A stretch of DNA of 64,000 bases from Rhizomicrobium palustre (GCF_011761565.1 NZ_JAASRM010000001.1:62139-126138); one strand, 5' to 3'. Numbered from the stretch's first letter, positions 43,575 to 52,693 are shown. Numbers and translations are program-made. Notes: generated from the letters alone by a model not told the origin.

Positions 43575-43603
43575 TTGATATGCCTATTTGCAAACGAATG
43601 CAA
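43575..43603 (-). promoter_or_regulatory. Candidate promoter of the third TonB receptor gene
   Basis: On the minus strand TTGCAT (43598-43603), 17-base spacer, TATCAA (43575-43580). Operator copy 5 overlaps the -35 and spacer; copy 4 covers the start site near 43568. Confidence 0.55.
43589..43602. promoter_or_regulatory. LacI-type operator, copy 5 (TonB receptor promoter, over -35)
   Basis: TGCAAACGAATGCA, palindromic except near the centre. Thirty base pairs (about three helical turns) from copy 4, so two repressor dimers would sit on the same face of the DNA. Confidence 0.75.
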
Positions 43604-43741
43604 CAGGGAAGCTTTGCGTTACGGATTGCCAACCTTGGAGTGACCAGGGCGATGCGTACGCCCCGCTAACCAATGATAAGGCTTTGCCAGGGCGCCAACT
43701 TTTTCTGATGATGGACGTTAAGCTCTTTTGCGCGAGACGTC

Positions 43742-45112
43742 ATGACCAGACATTTTGATGCCGCCATTATCGGGGCTGGCCAGGCAGGCCCCGCCCTCGC
43801 CGCAAGACTGACCGCGAGCGGGCGAAGCGTGGCCTTTGCCGAACGCCACCTCTTCGGCGGCACCTGCGTGAATACCGGCTGCACCCCCACAAAGGCCTTG
43901 ATCGCAAGTGCCAAGGCCGCCCGCATGATCGCGCGCGCCAGCGATTACGGTCTGACCCTGGACGCGCCCGCACGTATCGATTGGGCCGCACTGATGGCGC
44001 GCAAAGACAGAATCGTTGCCGCCTCGCGCGATGGCGTCGATCGCTGGCTCGCCAATATGCAAGGCTGCACGGTGTATCGCGGCCACGCCCATCTTGTTGG
44101 ACCACACGGGATTTCGGTGGGCGGCGAAGAGATCGAGGCCGATAATATCTATCTTAACGTCGGTTGCCGTGCCGCGGCGCCGGCCCTGCCCGGCCTTGCA
44201 AAAGTGCCTTATCTCACCAATTCCAGCATTCTTGCACTGGAGGAAATTCCCGAGCACCTGTTGATCATAGGCGGAAGCTATGTGGCGCTGGAATTCGCAC
44301 AGATGTTTCGACGCTTCGGCGCCAAGGTCACCATCATCGAAAAGTCAGACCGGCTGGTGAGCCGCGAGGATCCAGACACGTCGCACTGCATCGAAGACAT
44401 CCTGCGCACCGAAGACATCCTCATCAAAACGGGTGCGGCATGCATCGGTATCGATGGCGTGCCGGGAAATATCACCGCCCATCTGAACGGCACCGAAAAG
44501 GTCAGCGGAAGCCATCTGCTTCTCGCGGTCGGGCGTGTCCCCAACACCGCGGATCTCGGGCTGGACGTTGCCGGCGTCATGACGGACGAACGCGGCTTCA
44601 TTCAAGTGGACGATTGCCTTCGCACCAGCGTGCCGCACATCTGGGCCATGGGCGATTGCAATGGCAAGGGGGCTTTCACCCATACCTCCTATAATGATTA
44701 CGAAATCATCGCGGCCAATGTGCTGGATAGAGAGAGCCGCAAGCTCAGCGACCGCATTACCGCCTATGCGATCTACATCGACCCGCCAATGGGACGGGCG
44801 GGCCTGACCGAAGCGCAAGCCAAAGCCACAGGCCGCCGCATTGCCAGCGGCATGCGCCCCATGAGCCGGGTGAGCCGGGCGGTCGAAAAAGGCGAAGAAC
44901 AGGGTTTCATGCGCATCACCGTCGATCTCGATAGTTCGGAAATCCTGGGCGCGGTGATCATTGGCCCTGGGGCGGATGAAGCCATCCATTCCGTCCTCGA
45001 TATGATGGCGGCGCGGGCGCCGTGGCAGACTCTGCAACATGTCATGCATATCCACCCCACGGTATCGGAGCTGCTCCCCACTATTCTTGGCGAACTTAAG
45101 CCGGTCACATGA
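43742..45112 (+). CDS. FAD-dependent pyridine nucleotide-disulfide oxidoreductase (mercuric reductase/lipoamide dehydrogenase-like)
   Basis: A 456-residue flavoenzyme. FDAAIIGAGQAGPALAARLT is the FAD loop, GGTCVNTGCTPTKALI holds the redox-active CxxxxC pair, LLIIGGSYVALEFAQMFRRF is the NAD(P) site, VPHIWAMGDCNGKGAFTHTS is the second FAD motif, and HIHPTVSELLPT provides the HxxxxE dyad donated to the other subunit. The NTGCTPTK form is typical of the mercuric-reductase-like branch, but there is no N-terminal HMA domain and no C-terminal Cys pair, so Hg(II) reduction is unlikely. The substrate is unknown. It is divergent from the sucrose receptor; nothing shows that it shares its operators. Confidence 0.85.
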   Translation: MTRHFDAAIIGAGQAGPALAARLTASGRSVAFAERHLFGGTCVNTGCTPTKALIASAKAARMIARASDYGLTLDAPARIDWAALMARKDRIVAASRDGVDRWLANMQGCTVYRGHAHLVGPHGISVGGEEIEADNIYLNVGCRAAAPALPGLAKVPYLTNSSILALEEIPEHLLIIGGSYVALEFAQMFRRFGAKVTIIEKSDRLVSREDPDTSHCIEDILRTEDILIKTGAACIGIDGVPGNITAHLNGTEKVSGSHLLLAVGRVPNTADLGLDVAGVMTDERGFIQVDDCLRTSVPHIWAMGDCNGKGAFTHTSYNDYEIIAANVLDRESRKLSDRITAYAIYIDPPMGRAGLTEAQAKATGRRIASGMRPMSRVSRAVEKGEEQGFMRITVDLDSSEILGAVIIGPGADEAIHSVLDMMAARAPWQTLQHVMHIHPTVSELLPTILGELKPVT

Positions 45113-45271
45113 AGAACCCCGTTTTCCGTAAGGTCGACTTTAGAGCCGCACGCGCTGCATAGCTGGCACATACAGAACGCTATACCTATATTTTGAGAGT
45201 GCAGTAGCTAGAAACACTCGCCACGCATTCGACAAAACACTTAGAAACGCGACCGCACTACAGGAGTACGG

Positions 45272-46498
45272 ATGCCATCATCTTCCCCTCACGACAGTTT
45301 GCGGCGCCGTTACGAGATGATCCGCGCCGAGACCGAAGCGCTCGCGCGTCCACTGTCGCCAGAAGACCAATCGCTGCAATCGATGCCGGACGCGAGCCCG
45401 ACGAAATGGCATCTTGGGCATACAAGCTGGTTCTTCGAACGCATGCTGCTGCAGCGGGATTCGGCTTATCGCGGCTTCGATGCACGTTTTGATGCCATCT
45501 TCAATTCTTATTACCTCGGCCTCGGCACGCCCATGCTGCGGGCCGAACGCGGACTTTTAAGCCGCCCTAGCGCGCGCGACGTGCTGGAGTATCGCGCCCA
45601 TGTCGATGCCGCGATGCAATCGGTTCTGGATGATCCCGCGGTGGCCGGGCTGATTGAGCTCGGTTTGCAGCATGAACAGCAACATCAGGAATTGCTGCTC
45701 ACTGACATCAAACACGCCTTTTCGCGCAATCCGCTTCTGCCCGCCTATGCGCCACCCCCGCCGCCGCACCAGCACATAGCGCCCCCCTTGCGCTTTATCC
45801 CGCATGATGGCGGGCGCGTTGCTGTGGGGCATGCGGGCGAGGATTTTGCCTTCGATAACGAGCGCCCCCGCCACGAGATTTTGCTGTCACCCTTTCGCAT
45901 CGCCTCGCGCCTTATCACCAACGCCGAATATGCAGACTTCATTCAAGACGGCGGCTACCGGCGCCCGGAATTCTGGTTGTCCGACGGTTGGGCGCTCGCG
46001 AAAAGCCAAGGCTGGCAAGCGCCGCTATATTGGCAGGACGACGGAATGCATTTCACGCTGCACGGCTTGCGCCCGCGCGACCCCGCAGAACCGGTTATAC
46101 ATGTGAGCTTCTATGAGGCTGCCGCTTATGCAGCCTGGGCCGGGAAGCGGCTTGCCACCGAATTTGAATGGGAGGCCGCCGTGAAGGACCTTCCGGTAAC
46201 GGGGCAATTGCTCGACCGCAGCGTTCTGCATCCGCGCCCGGCACGCTCTGCCGCCGATCGGCAGTTCTATGGCGATGCCTGGGAGTGGACGCGCTCCTCT
46301 TATGATCCCTACCCTGGCTTTCGCAGCTTTGGGGGGGCGGCCTCCGAATATAATGGCAAGTTCATGGTCGGCCAATTGGTGCTGCGCGGCGGTTCCTGCG
46401 CAACCCCGCCCGGCCATATCCGCGCCAGTTATCGTAACTTTTTCCCTCCCGCTGCGCGTTGGCAGTTCAGCGGCATTCGCATGGCGGAGGATGCATGA
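45272..46498 (+). CDS. egtB: Ergothioneine biosynthesis sulfoxide synthase EgtB
   Basis: A 408-residue non-heme iron enzyme that joins a thiol (gamma-Glu-Cys or Cys) to hercynine with O2. The N-terminal DinB-like domain supplies the three-His iron site: His50 in HLGHTSWFFER and His134/His138 in LQHEQQHQE. The C-terminal formylglycine-generating-enzyme-like domain (about 165-405) contains VGHAGEDFAFDNERPRHEIL, ISNAEY-like TNAEYADFIQDGGYRRPEFW, HVSFYEAAAYAAWAGKRLAT and RGGSCATPPGHIRASYRNFF. AGGAG lies 5 bases before the ATG. It overlaps egtD by 4 bases. No egtA, egtC or egtE is here, so whether the enzyme uses cysteine or gamma-glutamylcysteine is open. Confidence 0.93.
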   Translation: MPSSSPHDSLRRRYEMIRAETEALARPLSPEDQSLQSMPDASPTKWHLGHTSWFFERMLLQRDSAYRGFDARFDAIFNSYYLGLGTPMLRAERGLLSRPSARDVLEYRAHVDAAMQSVLDDPAVAGLIELGLQHEQQHQELLLTDIKHAFSRNPLLPAYAPPPPPHQHIAPPLRFIPHDGGRVAVGHAGEDFAFDNERPRHEILLSPFRIASRLITNAEYADFIQDGGYRRPEFWLSDGWALAKSQGWQAPLYWQDDGMHFTLHGLRPRDPAEPVIHVSFYEAAAYAAWAGKRLATEFEWEAAVKDLPVTGQLLDRSVLHPRPARSAADRQFYGDAWEWTRSSYDPYPGFRSFGGAASEYNGKFMVGQLVLRGGSCATPPGHIRASYRNFFPPAARWQFSGIRMAEDA

Positions 46499-47442
46499 CC
46501 ATCGCATTGCCACAAAGGCGCTTGAGCGATTTTGCAGAGGATTTCCTGGAGGGCTTATCGCGCACGCCAAAGACTCTTCCAGCAAAATACTTCTACGACG
46601 AAGCGGGCTCCGAGCTCTTCGAGGAGATTTGCAGACTACCCGAATATTATCCCACCCGCGTCGAGACTGCGCTGCTTAAGGCCCATGCCGCCGAGATGGC
46701 GCGATTGGCCGGGCCGAACGCGGTGCTGGTGGAACTTGGCGCCGGCGCCTTGCGAAAGGTAGAGATACTCCTCGACGCCTTGGAGGCGCCACGGGCCTAT
46801 GTTCCGGTCGATATTTCAGGCCCGTTCCTGCACGATCGCGCGCGACAGCTCCGGCAGAATAGACCATCGCTATTGGTTGAGCCGGTGGAGGCCGATTTCA
46901 CGGCGGAATTTTTCTGGCCCGCCTCCTCCTCCGCCGCCGAGCGCATCGGCTTCTTCCCTGGCTCAACCATCGGCAATTTCACGCCGCAGGAAGCCAGTCA
47001 TTTCCTGAAGCGGCTACGCCCGCATCTATCCGCGCTGCTCATCGGCGTTGATCTGGTAAAGAACCCCGCCGTGCTCCACGCCGCCTATAATGACAGTCAG
47101 AATATCACTGCCGCCTTCAATAAGAATATTCTCGCCCGAGCCAATCGCGAATTGGAGACCAGCTTCGATCTCTCCGCGTTTGACCATTATGCCTTCTATC
47201 ACCCCTTCCACCAGCGCATCGAAATGCACCTTGTCAGCCGCAAGGCGCAGAACGTCTTTGTTCTCGGCCGGGATATCAGGTTTCACAGCGGAGAAAGTAT
47301 TCATACGGAAAATTCCTATAAATACACATTGGATGGTTTTCAGACCCTCGCAATGTCCTGCGGCTTTGTGCCAGTGAAAAGCTGGACGGATGCGGAGCAG
47401 CGCTTCAGCCTGCATTGGCTGGAAGCCGAGCCGAAAGCCTGA
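46495..47442 (+). CDS. egtD: L-histidine N-alpha-methyltransferase EgtD
   Basis: A 315-residue SAM-dependent enzyme making hercynine (trimethyl-histidine), the first step of ergothioneine synthesis. Recognisable blocks are LPAKYFYDEAGSELFEEICR, LPEYYPTRVETALLKAHAAE, VLVELGAGALRKVEILLDAL for SAM binding, FFPGSTIGNFTPQEASHFLK, LLIGVDLVKNPAVLHAAYND, NKNILARANRELETSFDLSA and the C-terminal HTENSYKYTLDGFQTLAMSC. Length fits the family (about 320). It starts at the ATG overlapping the egtB stop, so the two enzymes are coupled. It acts in the cytosol and serves redox protection. Confidence 0.94.
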   Translation: MTIALPQRRLSDFAEDFLEGLSRTPKTLPAKYFYDEAGSELFEEICRLPEYYPTRVETALLKAHAAEMARLAGPNAVLVELGAGALRKVEILLDALEAPRAYVPVDISGPFLHDRARQLRQNRPSLLVEPVEADFTAEFFWPASSSAAERIGFFPGSTIGNFTPQEASHFLKRLRPHLSALLIGVDLVKNPAVLHAAYNDSQNITAAFNKNILARANRELETSFDLSAFDHYAFYHPFHQRIEMHLVSRKAQNVFVLGRDIRFHSGESIHTENSYKYTLDGFQTLAMSCGFVPVKSWTDAEQRFSLHWLEAEPKA

Positions 47443-47621
47443 CCAGCCAAAGCAAAAGCGCGGCGCCAGCCATTCGAGCCAGCACCGCGCCAAGGCGGAA
47501 CAGAGCATTGCTAATACCGGTAAAATTTTAGCGAAAAGAGATTTAAACCTAACAGCTTGGCCTAACGCGGCCTCAAATGGGAGCTGCCTAATTTAGCTGC
47601 GCACTTACGAGTGGCGCAGAG

Positions 47622-48275
47622 ATGGTCCGCATTAGAGCGTTGGCAGTACTCGGCTTCGCAGCCCTGGGACTTGGGGCCTGCCAAACTGTTCCCACTGAAG
47701 TTGCATCACAGGCAAACTTGCCGATCACCACGATGATGCCTGCGGGCTCCCCCGAGAAAGACCCGCCGCCCGGCTTTGTCGGCTTCTGCCTGCGATTTGG
47801 GGATCAGTGCAGTTCGGCGAAAGACGAAGCGCCGGTCGTGGCCCTCACCCCCGCGGTGTGGTCCGAGATCGCCCAAGTCAACAGACACGTGAACGCCGAC
47901 ATCTGGCCGGAGGAGGATCGCACCCATTATGGTCGTGCGGAATATTGGACCATCCCGACCGACGGCTATGGCGATTGCGATGACTACGCCCTGACGAAAA
48001 GGCAGCAACTGGCCAAACTCGGCCTGCCCATGAAGGCGCTGCGCATGGCGGTGGCGATCACGCCGCAGAACGACCGCCATGCCGTTCTCACGGTTGCGAC
48101 GGATCACGGCGATTTCGTTCTCGATAACCTCACCGATGATATTCGCGGCTGGGAGAAGACCGGCTACCGCTGGCTCGCGCGCCAGGACGCGGCCAACGAT
48201 TGGGGCTGGGTCACGCTGGATTCCTCTATGAAGGGAATTGGACTGGCGACCGCAGAGACCGGCGCGCAGAATTAA
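47622..48275 (+). CDS. Transglutaminase-like cysteine proteinase, BTLCP family (lipoprotein)
   Basis: A 217-residue exported protein. VLGFAALGLGACQTVPTEVA is a lipoprotein signal with the lipobox Cys at residue 20. The papain-like triad of bacterial transglutaminase-like cysteine proteinases is clear: Cys in TDGYGDCDDYALTKR, His in QNDRHAVLTVATDHG and Asp in FVLDNLTDDI. The family is widespread in alphaproteobacteria; the studied member LapG cleaves a surface adhesin under cyclic-di-GMP control, but no LapD or giant adhesin gene is nearby, so that role is not implied. Its stop is one base from the convergent phosphatase stop. Confidence 0.87.
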   Translation: MVRIRALAVLGFAALGLGACQTVPTEVASQANLPITTMMPAGSPEKDPPPGFVGFCLRFGDQCSSAKDEAPVVALTPAVWSEIAQVNRHVNADIWPEEDRTHYGRAEYWTIPTDGYGDCDDYALTKRQQLAKLGLPMKALRMAVAITPQNDRHAVLTVATDHGDFVLDNLTDDIRGWEKTGYRWLARQDAANDWGWVTLDSSMKGIGLATAETGAQN

Positions 48276-48276
48276 G

Positions 48277-49041
48277 TTACTGCCCGATTGATGCGGATAA
48301 GAAGCTTACGGCGTCGCCGCTGAGTTTCACAGCGGTCAGAACATTGGTGACATAAGCCCCCGTATCGATACCGATGCGATTGGAACGCCGTATAGGCCGT
48401 TCCGAAGGGCTGTGGCCATGCACGACAACCTTGCCGAAATCCTCTTCAGACAACAAAAACTCATCGCGTATCCAAAGAAGGTCGCCCGCGACTTGGCGCT
48501 CCAGCGCGATCCCCGGGCGAACGCCTGCATGGGCGAAAAAATATCCTCCGACGCTATAGGATTCCTTCAGGTCCATAAAAAACGCGAGATGATGGCGGGG
48601 GAAGGCGACGCGAAAAGCCTCCTGCGCTTCATAGATCGAGGCCGCATTGGAAAAGCTCGGCGGTTTGACGCCATAGCTCCACAGCGTTTCGGGCGCACCG
48701 AAATTGCGCCATTGCTGATAGGTCTCGGGATTGGAGAGGAAGTCGAGCAGCGCCTGCTCGTGATTGCCCTTCAGGCGGATGATGGTCCACCCCGGCCAAT
48801 CGAGAGCTGAGACTCGCTCCACCACAGCGGCTGAGTGCGGCCCGCGGTCGATATAGTCGCCCACGAAGATGAGTGTATTCTCGTTTTCCGGCGCGGCATC
48901 GGCCTGAATTTTCCCAAGCAGATCTTCCAAGAGATCAGCACGGCCGTGGATATCGCCGATGGCATAGACCGTGACGCCCGGTGCCAATTTCGGCTCCGCC
49001 GGTTGCGGCTTGAACAAACTCGTCAGACGCGTCCACACCAA
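48277..49041 (-). CDS. Metallophosphoesterase, PP2A/ApaH-like serine/threonine phosphatase type
   Basis: A 254-residue cytosolic phosphoesterase with the di-metal signature: VYAIGDIHGRADLLEDLLGK, FVGDYIDRGPHSAAVVERVS, IRLKGNHEQALLDFL, a His in FAHAGVRPGI and VVVHGHSPSERP. These are the five metal and catalytic motifs of bacterial PrpA/ApaH-like phosphatases. The protein could act on phosphoproteins or on Ap4A-type dinucleotides; sequence alone cannot separate them. There is no signal peptide. It lies 45 bases before the HrpB stop on the same strand and may be read through from it. Confidence 0.85.
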   Translation of the reverse strand: MVWTRLTSLFKPQPAEPKLAPGVTVYAIGDIHGRADLLEDLLGKIQADAAPENENTLIFVGDYIDRGPHSAAVVERVSALDWPGWTIIRLKGNHEQALLDFLSNPETYQQWRNFGAPETLWSYGVKPPSFSNAASIYEAQEAFRVAFPRHHLAFFMDLKESYSVGGYFFAHAGVRPGIALERQVAGDLLWIRDEFLLSEEDFGKVVVHGHSPSERPIRRSNRIGIDTGAYVTNVLTAVKLSGDAVSFLSASIGQ

Positions 49042-49086
49042 TGATGATCCCTCAGATTGCCAACCAGCTTACGCGCTATCGCCAGC

Positions 49087-51528
49087 TTAACGCAAAAGCG
49101 GATTCTCCGGCCAATTATGCTTGGGATAACGCCCACGCATGTCGCGCCGCGCATCCGCCCAAGCGCCTTTCCAGAAACCCGCGATGTCAGCAGTGAGCGC
49201 AATCGGCCGCCCAGCCGGTGAAAGCAGCGCCAGCCGCAAAGGCACTCGCCCGCCCGCAAGCTTGGGCGTCTCAGCAAGGCCATAGAAATACTGCGCCCGC
49301 GCCGAGGCGATGGGAACCGGTTCGGTGTAATCCACCGCCGCCCGCCCGCCGGGAAGCGCCAGATGGGTCGGCAATTCCTTTTCCAACCGCGCCTTCAGCG
49401 ACCATTCCAGCCGGTCTAGCAAAATCGCATGGAGATCGAGCGCAGCAACATCGGAAAGCCGCGTCAGCCCGTGCAGATGCGGCAGCAGCCAGTCGTCAAG
49501 ATCGGCGATCAAGCTCGCCTCATCGCTGGCGGGCCAGATATCAGGCTCTATGCCATGCATCAGCTTCAGCCGCGCTTGCAGATTACGCGCCGCCTCCGTC
49601 CAGGGAAGATGCGCAGGCGTAATACGCACCGCATCCACCAGAGCTCGGGCAGCATCTTCCGGCTCAGGCGGCGCGGCGCGTTCTTCCAGCACCAGCACGC
49701 CTAAGCATTTGCGCCGCCGCGCCATCACACTGCCGGTAGCTGGATCAAGACTGGTTTCCACCCGCTCGACAATCCGCCCCGCAAGCGAGGCTGGCAGTTC
49801 TGCGAGAGAAAGCGGCGCGGCCATGGTGATACGGGGCGAAGTTTTCATTTCCAGCGCCGCGACAGCGAGAAGCGGTTCCTTCGCCAAGGGATCGCTGACG
49901 GAAAGCTTCGCTCCGCCCCCGCCGGAAAGCCTGAAACTGCCCGGTTCATTGCGGCGCTGCGCCAGCCTATCGGGAAAGGCCGCTGCGATGAGCGGCGCGG
50001 GATTGCCGCTTGCCTCCCGGGCGGCGCCAATGCCGAGACGGCCGCGATATTGCTTGGTGGCTTGGCGGATCATGTGGATAGCGCTGCGATCCGCCCCCGC
50101 CACGGAAGACGGCGCTTCAATCGCATCCAGCCGTGCTGAAATATCCGCGGGCGCCTCCGGCCCGCCGCGCAAGGGATCGCGCGCTTCGAGTAAGGCCGCG
50201 ATATCGCAGGCGCGTGCGGCTTCTTCCGGCGTTTCGGCGGCCAGCATCATGGCGGAGAGTCTTGGATGCGCACCGATGCTGTTCATGCGCTTGCCGAGCG
50301 GCGTGATCGCACCGCCCTCCTCCATCGCGCCAAGCTCCACCAGCAATTCGCGCGCAGCGGCCACAGCCCCGCTGGGCGGCGCATCGAGGAAAGCAAGCTC
50401 GTTCACCGGCGTGCCCCAGGCGGCGCAATCCAGCACCAGGCCGGAAAGCTCCGCATCCAGAATTTCGGGACGATCGAAGGCGCGAAGCCAGCGCTGCGCC
50501 GCTTCGCTCCAAAGCCGCATGGCGATGCCCGGCGCCTCACGCCCCGCACGGCCAGAGCGCTGATCGGCGACCGCGCGGCTGACGCGTTCGGTGACAAGCT
50601 GGGTCAATCCGCTGGAAGGATCGAAACGTGGCGCGCGGCGAAAGCCGCTATCGATAACAATGCGCACGCCCGGCACGGTGAGCGAGGTTTCCGCAATAGA
50701 GGTCGCCAGCACCACACGGCGGCGCTCGGCAGGCTTCAACGCCATATCCTGCGCCGCGGGCGGCAGATCGCCATGCAGCGGCAGCACCAGGGCATCCACG
50801 CCTTCCAAAGCTGTCTCGGTGCGGCGGATCTCCGCCATACCCGGCAGGAAAGCGAGAATATCGCCGGGAGCCTCGTTCAGCGCAGAGCGGATCGCGCGCG
50901 CCATGGTGTCCGGCAGATCGCGCGGATGCTGAATATCGCGGGCGGCATAGCGGATATCGACCGGGAACATCCGCCCTTCGCTTTCCACGATGGGCGCTTT
51001 CATGATTGCCGAGAGCCGCGCGCCATCCAGCGTTGCCGACATGGCGATCAGGCGCAAATCCGGCCGCAGCATCGCTTGCGCATCGAGGCTGAGCGCCAGC
51101 GCCAGATCGGCTTCCAGCGAGCGCTCGTGAATTTCGTCGAGGATGACCGTGGACACGCCCTCCAAGCCGGGATCGCCCAGAAGGCGGCGCACCAACAGCC
51201 CCGTCGTCACCACCTCGATACGTGTCGAAGAGGACACCGCGCTTTCCAGACGCGTGCGAAAGCCGACCGTCTCACCCACCTTCTCGCCGATCAGCGAGGC
51301 CATACGGGTGGCGGCGGCGCGCGCGGCCAGACGGCGCGGCTCCAGCATCAGGATACGCCCCTCACCCATCGGCGCCGCGCCAAGCAGCGCCAGCGGCACG
51401 CTGGTGGTTTTGCCCGCGCCCGGCGGAGCCACCAGCACGGCATTGGGCTCAGCGGCAAGCACAGAGGTCAATCGCGGCAAGCACTCCGCGACCGGCAAAT
51501 CAGGTAAGGCAAAAGACGAAAGCGGCAT
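49087..51528 (-). CDS. hrpB: ATP-dependent helicase HrpB (DEAH family)
   Basis: An 813-residue DEAH-box helicase. Motif I VAPPGAGKTTSVPLALLG, motif Ia MLEPRRLAARAAATRMA, motif II ILDEIHERSLEADLAL, motif III IAMSATLDGARL, motif IV ILAFLPGMAEIRRTE, motif V VLATSIAETSLTVPGVRIVI and motif VI DQRSGRAGREAPGIAMRLW are all present, followed by the helicase-associated HA2 region and the HrpB C-terminal domain ending RYPKHNWPENPL, a HrpB hallmark. ATG 51528 is preferred over 51561. The biological role of HrpB is poorly known; RNA remodelling is likely. The whole protein is intact. Confidence 0.93.
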   Translation of the reverse strand: MPLSSFALPDLPVAECLPRLTSVLAAEPNAVLVAPPGAGKTTSVPLALLGAAPMGEGRILMLEPRRLAARAAATRMASLIGEKVGETVGFRTRLESAVSSSTRIEVVTTGLLVRRLLGDPGLEGVSTVILDEIHERSLEADLALALSLDAQAMLRPDLRLIAMSATLDGARLSAIMKAPIVESEGRMFPVDIRYAARDIQHPRDLPDTMARAIRSALNEAPGDILAFLPGMAEIRRTETALEGVDALVLPLHGDLPPAAQDMALKPAERRRVVLATSIAETSLTVPGVRIVIDSGFRRAPRFDPSSGLTQLVTERVSRAVADQRSGRAGREAPGIAMRLWSEAAQRWLRAFDRPEILDAELSGLVLDCAAWGTPVNELAFLDAPPSGAVAAARELLVELGAMEEGGAITPLGKRMNSIGAHPRLSAMMLAAETPEEAARACDIAALLEARDPLRGGPEAPADISARLDAIEAPSSVAGADRSAIHMIRQATKQYRGRLGIGAAREASGNPAPLIAAAFPDRLAQRRNEPGSFRLSGGGGAKLSVSDPLAKEPLLAVAALEMKTSPRITMAAPLSLAELPASLAGRIVERVETSLDPATGSVMARRRKCLGVLVLEERAAPPEPEDAARALVDAVRITPAHLPWTEAARNLQARLKLMHGIEPDIWPASDEASLIADLDDWLLPHLHGLTRLSDVAALDLHAILLDRLEWSLKARLEKELPTHLALPGGRAAVDYTEPVPIASARAQYFYGLAETPKLAGGRVPLRLALLSPAGRPIALTADIAGFWKGAWADARRDMRGRYPKHNWPENPLLR

Positions 51529-51742
51529 ACCACACCAGGAATACGAGAAATCGCGACGCATCGAACCCGCTTGAGGCCATGCCGGACGGCTTACCCCAGC
51601 GAAAAGCGGCGCGGACCACTCCCTTCCTATGCCTCAAAGCCCGCTTTTTCGCGATCAATTTGTTCCATGCAACCCATGGGGTTCAAGGCGGAGCTTAGGC
51701 GCGCGGGCAGACTGGCGGGTGAAACTCTCATCGCCAAGGCCA

Positions 51743-52693
51743 ATGATCGACACCCCATTTCTCACCTCCACCCGGCGGGATGTTTTTATTGGCGCAGGCG
51801 CGGCCGCGCTTTTGGCCGCCACGCCTTTTGCGGCTGCGGGAGCAAAGCCCATTCCTCACGGAGATTCCGCCATGTCCTTCTTCAAGACCAAAGACGGTAC
51901 CGAAATTTTCTATAAGGATTGGGGCAGCGGCCAGCCGGTCGTGTTCCATCATGGCTGGCCCTTGTCCTCCGACGATTGGGACGCGCAGATGCTGTATTTC
52001 CTGCAGCACGGCTATCGCATCATCGCCCATGACCGCCGTGGCCATGGCCGCTCCACCCAGACCGACACCGGCAACGACATGGCGACCTATGCCAAGGATG
52101 TGGCCGAGCTTGCCGAACATCTCGATCTGAAGAATGCCATCCATATCGGCCACTCCACCGGTGGCGGTGAAGTCGCCGCCTATGCCGCGCGTTATGGCAA
52201 AGGCCGCGTCGCCAAGGTGGTGCTGATCGGTGCGGTGCCGCCCATCATGCTGAAGACCCCGGCCAATCCCGGCGGCCTGCCGATGGAAGTGTTTGACGGC
52301 TTCCGCAAAGAGCTTCTGGCCAATCGCGCGGAGTTCTTCTGGCAGGTGCCGCTGCCGTTTTATGGCTTCAACCGCCCCGGCGTCGCCACCCTGGAAGGCG
52401 TGCGCCTGAACTGGTGGCGTCAGGGCATGATGGGCGGCACTAAGGCCCATTACGATTGCATCAAGGCCTTCTCCGAAACCGATTTCACCGACGATTTGAA
52501 GGCGATCGATATTCCGGCGCTGGTGCTGCATGGCGAAGACGATCAGATCGTGCCCATCGCCGATTCCGCCCTGCTCTCGGTCAAGCTGCTCAAGAAGGGC
52601 GAGCTCAAGACCTACAAGGGCTACCCCCATGGCATGTGCACCGTGCACGCCGATGTCATCAATCCCGATCTTCTGGCCTTTGTGAAAGCGTGA
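51743..52693 (+). CDS. Alpha/beta-hydrolase, non-heme haloperoxidase/arylesterase-like, probable Tat export
   Basis: A 316-residue protein. Residues 8-34 (STRRDVFIGAGAAALLAATP) form a Tat-like signal; a cytosolic form could begin at the ATG at 51872, which has GGAG before it. The mature enzyme shows FHHGWPLSSDDWDAQM (oxyanion region), HIGHSTGGGEVAAYAA with the nucleophile Ser, VLHGEDDQIVPIADSA with Asp and YPHGMCTVHADVINPDLLAF with His. The HGWPLSSDDWD and GHSTGGGE wording is typical of cofactor-free haloperoxidases/perhydrolases (chloroperoxidase F group). It is 5 bases upstream of dps; the pairing suggests peroxide or oxidative stress. Confidence 0.87.
   Translation: MIDTPFLTSTRRDVFIGAGAAALLAATPFAAAGAKPIPHGDSAMSFFKTKDGTEIFYKDWGSGQPVVFHHGWPLSSDDWDAQMLYFLQHGYRIIAHDRRGHGRSTQTDTGNDMATYAKDVAELAEHLDLKNAIHIGHSTGGGEVAAYAARYGKGRVAKVVLIGAVPPIMLKTPANPGGLPMEVFDGFRKELLANRAEFFWQVPLPFYGFNRPGVATLEGVRLNWWRQGMMGGTKAHYDCIKAFSETDFTDDLKAIDIPALVLHGEDDQIVPIADSALLSVKLLKKGELKTYKGYPHGMCTVHADVINPDLLAFVKA

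Noticed and set aside
43742..45112. Considered calling the flavoenzyme a mercuric reductase
   Set aside because: The active-site CxxxxC is present but the C-terminal vicinal cysteines and N-terminal metal-binding domain of MerA are missing, and no mer genes are near.
47443..47621. GC-rich imperfect repeat after egtD (GCGCGG ... CCGCGC)
   Set aside because: Only six contiguous base pairs and no T-run; too weak to call a terminator.
50266..51507. Plus-strand frame of 413 codons antisense to hrpB
   Set aside because: Shadow frame rich in Arg, His and Gln; all helicase motifs lie on the minus strand.
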